Source: an uncultured Ferrovum sp. (GTDB taxonomy: Bacteria; Pseudomonadota; Gammaproteobacteria; Burkholderiales; Ferrovaceae). From it: a DNA stretch of 40,793 nucleotides. Of this stretch, positions 35,733-40,793 are shown one piece after another. The stretch covers positions 1 through 40,793 of the forward strand of contig CAIPBT010000032.1 in NCBI GenBank assembly GCA_903863375.1. Direction: 5' to 3'. Position 1 is the first letter of the stretch. Each line of letters opens with the position of its first letter. Position numbers and translations under genes: made by a program. The notes under the pieces were generated by a model. It made no database searches and had not been told where the DNA came from. It worked only from the letters and a program-made list of their open reading frames with translations.

Positions 35733-36566
35733 ATGCGAAATGTCGATCTGCATTGCCACTCCACCGTCTCCGACGGCCTGCTCAGCCCCACTGCCGTGGT
35801 GGATCTGGCGGCGCGCGGTGGCGTCGACATGCTGGCGCTTACCGACCACGACGATGTGGCGGGGCTGGCGGAGGCGGGCGTGGCAGCGACAGCCCGCGGC
35901 ATCCGCCTGATTCCAGGCGTCGAGATTTCGGTCACCTGGGACCGTCTGACCATTCATGTGGTGGGTCTGCGGATCGATCCGCAGCACCCGGCGCTGCTCG
36001 CCGGGCTGGCTGCGATCCGCGCCGGCCGTCGCCTGCGCGCCGAGCGGATGGCTGAGGACCTGGCGCGGGCCGGCATCCCCGGGGCGCTGGCCGGAGCGCG
36101 TGCCTTTGCGTCTTCCGACGAGATGATCGGGCGAACCCATTTCGCCCGCTTTCTGGTACAGCAGGGCAGGGCACGCAACGTTGCCGCCGTGTTCAGACGT
36201 TATCTGGTTCGGGGCAAGCCGGGCTATGTGGCACACGCCTGGGTGAGCCTGGATGATGCCCTGGGCTGGATCCACGCTGCTGGTGGCGTTGCCGTGCTGG
36301 CACACCCGGGCCGCTACAAGGTGGGCAGTGAGGGCATGCGGCGCCTGTTGCTGGATTTTCGCGCCCTCGGCGGCAAAGCGGTGGAAGTGGTCACGGGCAA
36401 CCACACGCGCGAGCAGGTAAGCCGCTTTGCCGGATTGGCGGAGGCCTATGGTTTTGCCTGTTCGCGAGGGTCTGATTACCACGGGCCGGGTGAGAGCTTC
36501 ACGCTGCCGGGCCAGCTGCCCCCGTTGCCGGCAGGGTGTGTGCCGGTCTGGCAGGCCTTTGCCTGA
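35733..36566 (+). CDS. rnm: PHP-domain phosphoesterase (RNase AM/YciV type)
   Basis: The PHP-domain protein is of the YciV/TrpH kind. The E. coli member is a 5'-3' exoribonuclease (RNase AM) and hydrolyses 3',5'-nucleoside bisphosphates. The 277-residue product has metal-binding H7 and H9 in DLHCHSTVSDG. LTDHDDVAG near 36-44, PGVEISVTW near 60-68, VLAHPGRY near 188-195 and SRGSDYHGPG near 248-257 complete the trinuclear metal site. Its stop shares TGATG with the yciO-like gene. Which of the two activities matters here is unknown. Confidence 0.88.
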   Translation: MRNVDLHCHSTVSDGLLSPTAVVDLAARGGVDMLALTDHDDVAGLAEAGVAATARGIRLIPGVEISVTWDRLTIHVVGLRIDPQHPALLAGLAAIRAGRRLRAERMAEDLARAGIPGALAGARAFASSDEMIGRTHFARFLVQQGRARNVAAVFRRYLVRGKPGYVAHAWVSLDDALGWIHAAGGVAVLAHPGRYKVGSEGMRRLLLDFRALGGKAVEVVTGNHTREQVSRFAGLAEAYGFACSRGSDYHGPGESFTLPGQLPPLPAGCVPVWQAFA

Positions 36567-37192
36567 TGTCCCAGTACTTTCAGGTGCATCCGCAGAATCC
36601 TCAGCCACGTCTGATCCGGCAGGCGGCGGAAATCCTGCGCGACGGCGGCGTGATCGCGTATCCGACGGACTCCTGCTATGCGCTGGGATGTCTGCTCGAC
36701 GACAAGCCGGCCGTGACCCGTATCCGGGCCATCCGGCAGCTTGACGAGAGCCATCACATGAGCCTGATGTGCCGGGACTTGGCCGAGATCGCGCGGTTTG
36801 CCAAGGTCGACAACAGCACCTACCGTCTGCTGCGCGCGCACACGCCTGGCAGCTATACCTTCCTGCTCACCGCCACCAAGGAGGTACCGCGCCGCCTGCA
36901 GCATCCCAAGCGCTCGACGATCGGCCTGCGGGTGCCGGACCATCCGGTGGCGCTGGCGCTGCTGGAAGCGCTTGGCGAACCGATGGTCAGCACTACCCTG
37001 CTGTTGCCCGGTGACGAGGTGGCTCTCGCCGATGGCGAAGACATCCGGCAGCGTCTCGAGCGCCAGATCGATCTGGTGCTGGACGGCGGTACCTGCGGCC
37101 TCCGGGTCACCACCGTGATCGACCTGTCCGGTGCAACGCCGGTGCTGATCCGCGCTGGCCGTGGCAGTCTCGATTCCTTTGACTTCGAATGA
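36566..37192 (+). CDS. yciO: YciO-type Sua5/YrdC family protein
   Basis: The 208-residue protein has the YrdC fold without the extra Sua5 domain. YrdC and Sua5 make threonylcarbamoyl-AMP for t6A in tRNA; the YciO branch has a poorly defined role. Seen are GGVIAYPTDSCYALGC near residues 27-42, HHMSLMCRDL near 63-72, PGSYTFLLTATKEVPRR near 92-108, and STIGLRVPDHP near 116-126. The position after a YciV-type gene repeats the yciV-yciO pairing of E. coli. I chose the ATG overlapping the preceding stop; an upstream frame start at 36536 lies inside the previous gene. Confidence 0.9.
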   Translation: MSQYFQVHPQNPQPRLIRQAAEILRDGGVIAYPTDSCYALGCLLDDKPAVTRIRAIRQLDESHHMSLMCRDLAEIARFAKVDNSTYRLLRAHTPGSYTFLLTATKEVPRRLQHPKRSTIGLRVPDHPVALALLEALGEPMVSTTLLLPGDEVALADGEDIRQRLERQIDLVLDGGTCGLRVTTVIDLSGATPVLIRAGRGSLDSFDFE

Positions 37193-37211
37193 CCTTTTGC
37201 CCTGAGTGACC

Positions 37212-37883
37212 ATGACTGAAATCCTGCTGAACCTGCTGATCGTTGCCATCCCGCTGATCCTCGCCATCACGGTTCGCCCGGTCGCGCAGGAGTGGATGTG
37301 GGCACGCATCGAGGCCCCGTCAAATGTCCGCCGGCTGCGCGTCGATTACAATCCGCTGCGCTTCGTCGATCAGGTCGGTACCCTTGCCGTTCCGTTCATC
37401 ATGTTTGTCTTCAGCCAGATCACCCATGCCCCGATGGGTTTGATCGGCTGGGCGAAGCCGGCGCGTCAGGGCTTTCGCATGCGCAACCCACGCCAGTCGC
37501 TGCGCACCGTGGCACTGGCAGCCCTGGGCAGCAGCGTGGCCATGATGCTGGCCTGGGCCCTGATCCTGCGCGTGCTCTTCATCCTGGGGGCCGGCAGCAA
37601 CGCGCTGCCGCTGCTGGTGCTGCAGCAGATGGCCAATTACGGCATGGAAATCAATGCGTTCCTGCTGGCCTTCCATCTGATCCCGATTCCGCCTCTGGAT
37701 GGCGGGCGCATCGTGGCGAGCCTGCTGCCGCGCGACCTTGCCAACCAGTACGAACAGCTGGAGGCTTACGGCATGCAGATTGTCCTGGTCCTGGCCATTG
37801 TGCCGGGATCGCCCCTTGGCCTGATCCTGCGTCCGATCGCCAATACGGCCCTGGGCCTGGCTGGCCTCGTGGCGGGCTCCTGA
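37212..37883 (+). CDS. Site-2 protease homologue lacking HExxH (probable pseudoprotease)
   Basis: The hydrophobic 223-residue protein resembles the M50 rhomboid-like zinc protease subgroup common in Neisseriales. Membrane segments lie near 4-22, 50-72, 95-120, 135-160 and 180-200. The usual HExxH at the end of the first segment is replaced by RPVAQ (R22 to Q26), so two zinc ligands and the catalytic glutamate are missing. The third ligand motif survives as IPIPPLDGGRI with D163, although the preceding Asn position is H155. NPLRFVDQVGTLAVP is retained. The frame is intact, with normal codon use, so it is not a broken gene. The ATG at 37212 is preferred to GTG 37206. It lies between yciO and trpS. 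Confidence 0.82.
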   Translation: MTEILLNLLIVAIPLILAITVRPVAQEWMWARIEAPSNVRRLRVDYNPLRFVDQVGTLAVPFIMFVFSQITHAPMGLIGWAKPARQGFRMRNPRQSLRTVALAALGSSVAMMLAWALILRVLFILGAGSNALPLLVLQQMANYGMEINAFLLAFHLIPIPPLDGGRIVASLLPRDLANQYEQLEAYGMQIVLVLAIVPGSPLGLILRPIANTALGLAGLVAGS

Positions 37884-37922
37884 TGACTGTGCCGTCTTTC
37901 CATCCGCGAGTGGTTTTCCGCC

Positions 37923-39125
37923 ATGTATCCTGATCGCGTCCTGTCTGGCATGCGGCCAACCGGGGCCCTGCATCTGGGGCACTACTACGGTGTGCTGAAA
38001 AACTGGATCCAGTTGCAGCACGAGCATGAGTGCCTGTTCATGGTCGCCGACTGGCATGCCCTGACCACGCATTACACCGAACCGGCATTGATCGAGCAGA
38101 GCGTCTGGGACATGGTGACGGACTGGCTGGCGGTGGGCATCGATCCGAACCAGTCCACGCTGTTCATCCAGTCGCGCGTGCCGGAGCATGCCGAACTGCA
38201 TCTGCTGCTGTCGATGATGACGCCGCTGGGCTGGCTGGAACGCATGCCAAGCTATAAGGACCAGCAGGACAGCCTCGCCGACCGTGATCTGTCTACCTAT
38301 GGGTTTCTTGGCTATCCCCTGCTGCAGGCGGCCGACATCCTGATCTATCGCGCCAATCAGGTGCCGGTTGGCGAAGACCAGGTGCCGCACATCGAAATCA
38401 CCCGCGAGATTGCGCGCAGGTTCAACCATCTCTACGGTCGCGAGCCCGGCTTTGAAGAAAAGGCGTTGATGGCGGTCCGGCGCCTGGGCAACAAGAAATC
38501 GCGTCTGTACCTGGAACTGCGGACGCGCTACACCGAACAAGGTGACGACGAAGCCCTCGAGGCGGCACGCGCGCTGCTGGCCGACACCCAGAACCTGACG
38601 GTGGCAGACCGCGAACGCGTCTTTGGCTATCTCGAAGGCAGTGGCAAGATGATCCTCGCCGAGCCGCAGGCGCGACTGACGCAGGCCTCACGCCTGCTCG
38701 GCCTTGACGGTCAGAAGATGTCGAAATCGTATGGCAACACCATTGCGTTGCGTGACGAGCCAGACACCATCACCCGCAAGGTGCGCACCATGCCGACCGA
38801 TCCGGCGCGGGTGCGCCGCAGCGATCCCGGTGATCCTGGCAAGTGTCCCGTGTGGTCGCTGCACGAGGTGTACAGCAGCGACGACACCCGGCGCTGGGTG
38901 CACGAAGGGTGTACCACGGCCGGCATCGGTTGCCTTGACTGCAAGCAGCCGGTGATCGACCGCATGCAGGCCGAGCTGGTGCCGGTGCGCGAGCGGGCAC
39001 TGGCCCTGCAGGAAGATCCCACCGCCGTCCGCAACGTGCTGGCGGATGGTTGTGAACGCGCCCGCAAGCTCGCCCAGGACACGATGCGCGATGTGCGCGA
39101 TGCCATGGGCCTCAATTACACGTGA
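37923..39125 (+). CDS. trpS: Tryptophanyl-tRNA synthetase
   Basis: This class I synthetase charges tRNA-Trp. The HIGH-type motif is HLGH at 17-20 (in GALHLGHYYG) and the KMSKS loop lies at 265-269 (GQKMSKSYGN). The LPLLQAADILIY-like block appears as YPLLQAADILIYRA, followed by VPVGEDQVPHIE. At 400 residues it is longer than E. coli TrpS (334), in line with the longer form of many betaproteobacteria. A Cys-containing stretch near 330-343 (GCTTAGIGCLDCKQP) belongs to that longer form. The stop shares TGATG with scpA. Confidence 0.95.
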   Translation: MYPDRVLSGMRPTGALHLGHYYGVLKNWIQLQHEHECLFMVADWHALTTHYTEPALIEQSVWDMVTDWLAVGIDPNQSTLFIQSRVPEHAELHLLLSMMTPLGWLERMPSYKDQQDSLADRDLSTYGFLGYPLLQAADILIYRANQVPVGEDQVPHIEITREIARRFNHLYGREPGFEEKALMAVRRLGNKKSRLYLELRTRYTEQGDDEALEAARALLADTQNLTVADRERVFGYLEGSGKMILAEPQARLTQASRLLGLDGQKMSKSYGNTIALRDEPDTITRKVRTMPTDPARVRRSDPGDPGKCPVWSLHEVYSSDDTRRWVHEGCTTAGIGCLDCKQPVIDRMQAELVPVRERALALQEDPTAVRNVLADGCERARKLAQDTMRDVRDAMGLNYT

Positions 39126-40015
39126 TGGTCGAGCCAGGAGTGATTCCGGCGCCGCCCGGCGACGCCGGCGTCCCGGCGGATGGAGAGGGGCAGGATCCGG
39201 CGGCAGCGCCGCCGGCGCGGGCGCGGGTGCGCGGCGAAGCCCTGCTGGAACTGCCGCAGGACCTGTATATTCCGCCCGAGGCGCTGGAAGTCTTCCTGGA
39301 AAGTTTCGAGGGACCGCTCGACCTTCTGCTGTATCTGATCCGCAAAAACGCGCTGGACATCCTCGACATTCCGATGGCCGAGTTGACCTTGCAATATGTG
39401 GCCTACATCGATGCCATGCAGTCGACGCGGCTCGAACTGGCCGCTGAGTATCTGGTGATGGCAGCCGTGCTGATCGAGATCAAGTCACGCATGCTGCTGC
39501 CGCGCCCGCCCAATGTGGTCGAGGACGAGTCGGCCGACCCGCGCGCGGAACTGATGCGCCGCCTGCTGGAATACGAACGGATCAAGCTGGCCGCCCGCGC
39601 CCTCGACGCCATTCCGCGCATCGGGCGCGACTTCCAGCCAGCAGCGGCCGAACTGCTGCAGGATCTGGCGCCCCGCCTGCCCCAGGTGGCGGCCGAGGAA
39701 CTGCGCGATGCGTGGTACGCGGTGCTGGCACGCGCCCGCATGAATCGTCATCACCAAATCGCCCGGGAGGAACTCTCGGTGCGTGAGCACATGACCCGTA
39801 TCCTGCGGCGCTTGAGTGATGGTGCCTTCCTGGGATTTCTGGATCTGTTCGACGCCGGAGCACCGGTCCCCATCGTGGTGGTGCATTTCGTCGCCCTGCT
39901 GGAACTGGTGAAAGAGGGGCTGGTTCAGTTGATGCAGGAGCAGAATTTCGCACCCATCTACGTCCGCCTCGCCGGCCGCGAGCCGATCCTCGAACCTGTT
40001 GCCGAGACTGATTGA
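39125..40015 (+). CDS. scpA: Segregation and condensation protein ScpA
   Basis: ScpA is the kleisin subunit that bridges SMC heads in the SMC-ScpAB condensin. The 296-residue product has an unusual Pro/Ala/Gly-rich N terminus of about 35 residues. The family core then begins with FEGPLDLLLYLIRKNALDI near residues 62-80, followed by YLVMAAVLIEIKSRMLLPRP near 107-126. The C-terminal winged helix holds REHMTRILRRL and VVHFVALLELVKEGLV. I chose the ATG overlapping the trpS stop; a GTG one codon earlier is possible. It overlaps scpB as TGATG. An smc gene is not in the window. Confidence 0.93.
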   Translation: MVEPGVIPAPPGDAGVPADGEGQDPAAAPPARARVRGEALLELPQDLYIPPEALEVFLESFEGPLDLLLYLIRKNALDILDIPMAELTLQYVAYIDAMQSTRLELAAEYLVMAAVLIEIKSRMLLPRPPNVVEDESADPRAELMRRLLEYERIKLAARALDAIPRIGRDFQPAAAELLQDLAPRLPQVAAEELRDAWYAVLARARMNRHHQIAREELSVREHMTRILRRLSDGAFLGFLDLFDAGAPVPIVVVHFVALLELVKEGLVQLMQEQNFAPIYVRLAGREPILEPVAETD

Positions 40016-40793
40016 TGTCTACTGACCCTGTCCCTGGAAGCGCGTCAGGGCGCGATGCTGACGGAACGGAGACGCCGGTTGATGCCGCTGGGACAGGCGC
40101 CGCAGGGGATCCTGCCGGCGCGGGAGCCGGGCGCGACCTGGTCGGCTCGGGCGCCGACATCGACCCGGCACAGGCACGCCGCCTGATCGAGGCAAGCCTG
40201 CTGGCCAGCACCGAACCCCTGTCGCCGAGCCAGCTGCGCAAGCTGTTTGATGAGGAACTGCCTACCGACGTGCTGCGTCGCCTGCTGGAGGAGCTGCGCG
40301 ACGCGTGGCGCGACCGTGGGCTGATGCTCACCCAGGTGGCCACTGGCTGGCGCTTTCAGACCCGTCCGGATGTGCAGGCGCGCATGTCGCGTCTCAATCC
40401 CGAGCGGCCACCGCGCTATTCCCGTGCCGTCATGGAGACGCTCGCCATCATCGCCTATCGCCAACCCGTGACGCGCGGTGACATCGAGGAAATCCGCGGT
40501 GTGGCGGTCTCCAGCCAGGTGCTGCGTGCCCTCGAGGCACGCGGCTGGATCGACGTGATCGGACAGCGGGAAGTGCCCGGCCGACCGGAACTGTTTGGCA
40601 CGACCCGCCGCATGCTGGATGATCTCGGCTTACGCTCTCTGCAGGAGTTGCCCCCCCTGGCCGAACTCGAAGCCGATCCGTCGGCCTTGCCCGTGCTGGA
40701 AGATGCCCTGGGCCAGATGGAAGCTGGCCCGAATGAAACACCAGCCCAGCTGGAAGCTGGCCCGAATCAAACACCAGCCCAGCTGGAAGCTGA
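40015..40793 (+). CDS. scpB: Segregation and condensation protein ScpB (3' end outside window)
   Basis: ScpB dimers bind ScpA in the SMC condensin complex. At least 259 residues are present and no stop is reached. After an Ala/Gly/Asp-rich N terminus of about 50 residues comes the first winged-helix domain, with ARRLIEASLLASTEPLSPSQL near 54-74. The second domain carries SRAVMETLAIIAYRQPVTRGD near 136-156 and EIRGVAVSSQVLRALEARGWI near 158-178. GRPELFGTTRRMLDDLGLRS follows. The end is an 11-residue tandem repeat (LEAGPNQTPAQ) that runs off the window. The start overlaps the scpA stop (TGATG). Confidence 0.93.
   Translation, partial: MSTDPVPGSASGRDADGTETPVDAAGTGAAGDPAGAGAGRDLVGSGADIDPAQARRLIEASLLASTEPLSPSQLRKLFDEELPTDVLRRLLEELRDAWRDRGLMLTQVATGWRFQTRPDVQARMSRLNPERPPRYSRAVMETLAIIAYRQPVTRGDIEEIRGVAVSSQVLRALEARGWIDVIGQREVPGRPELFGTTRRMLDDLGLRSLQELPPLAELEADPSALPVLEDALGQMEAGPNETPAQLEAGPNQTPAQLEA
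40717..40793 (+). repeat. 33-bp tandem repeat in the 3' end of scpB
   Basis: Two full units occupy 40717-40749 and 40750-40782, differing at only two bases (A/C at position 1, G/C at position 19). A third unit starts at 40783 and is cut by the window edge. The unit is a multiple of three and encodes LEAGPNQTPAQ, so copy-number change would lengthen the ScpB tail without breaking the frame. Confidence 0.9.

Noticed and set aside
1-40793. Neisseria-type DNA uptake sequences
   Set aside because: I looked for GCCGTCTGAA and its common dialects by eye and saw none, so I do not claim natural-competence signals. A computed search on both strands would settle it.
1-40793. CRISPR arrays, tRNA genes, insertion sequences or prophage genes
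   Set aside because: No regularly spaced repeats, tRNA cloverleaf sequences, transposase motifs or phage genes were found; the window is continuous core genome.

Overview
The window is about 40.8 kb of GC-rich DNA, densely coding and almost free of mobile DNA. Gene content and order suggest a betaproteobacterium, most likely Neisseriales of the Chromobacteriaceae/Aquaspirillaceae kind. This is inferred from the RNase P RNA directly before mraZ, the secA-argJ-DUF815 ATPase-Nudix/ThiE run, the DUF4936 gene next to ygfZ, the dcw cluster ending in ftsZ-lpxC, and a DNPR-type (meso-diaminopimelate) MurE. I saw no Neisseria-type DNA uptake sequences, which argues against Neisseria itself.

Region 1 (1-17.4 kb) is the 3' part of rnpB, a non-coding stretch of about 480 bp with a repeat and an autoregulated promoter, then the division and cell-wall (dcw) cluster: mraZ, rsmH, ftsL, ftsI, murE, murF, mraY, ftsW, murG, murC, murB, ftsQ, ftsA, ftsZ, lpxC. 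From rsmH to ftsA nearly every stop codon overlaps the next start (ATGA, GTGA, TGATG, TAATG), which implies translational coupling. The chain breaks at mraZ/rsmH (a 7-bp gap with its own ribosome binding site), at murF/mraY (mini-ORFs and a 14-bp tandem repeat) and at ftsA/ftsZ (an intrinsic-terminator-like hairpin). murD and ddl, usually part of this cluster, are absent, and a type II murB sits where ddl normally lies.

Region 2 (17.5-24.9 kb) has dciA on the minus strand, a divergent M23 peptidase gene, secA, argJ, a DUF815 AAA ATPase and a Nudix-ThiE fusion. The last three overlap and are probably co-transcribed. Region 3 (24.9-29.2 kb) is mostly minus strand: a LpxL-type acyltransferase, a LuxR-type response regulator and a soluble NarX-like kinase; then a plus-strand GNAT gene converging on ygfZ-DUF4936.

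Region 4 (29.2-33.9 kb) holds an unrecognised small ORF and purL, closed by a strong bidirectional terminator. Region 5 (33.9-35.6 kb, minus) is a tight yciB-bolA-parvulin operon. Region 6 (35.7 kb to the end) is a plus-strand operon: a PHP phosphoesterase, a YciO-type protein, a site-2-protease homologue that has lost its HExxH motif, trpS, scpA and the start of scpB, whose 3' end is a 33-bp tandem repeat cut by the window edge.

Most of the window is conserved housekeeping DNA. I found no clearly new system. The items most worth a second look are the dead site-2 protease, the murF/mraY junction, the terminator between ftsA and ftsZ, the missing murD/ddl with a type II murB, and the ScpB repeat tail.
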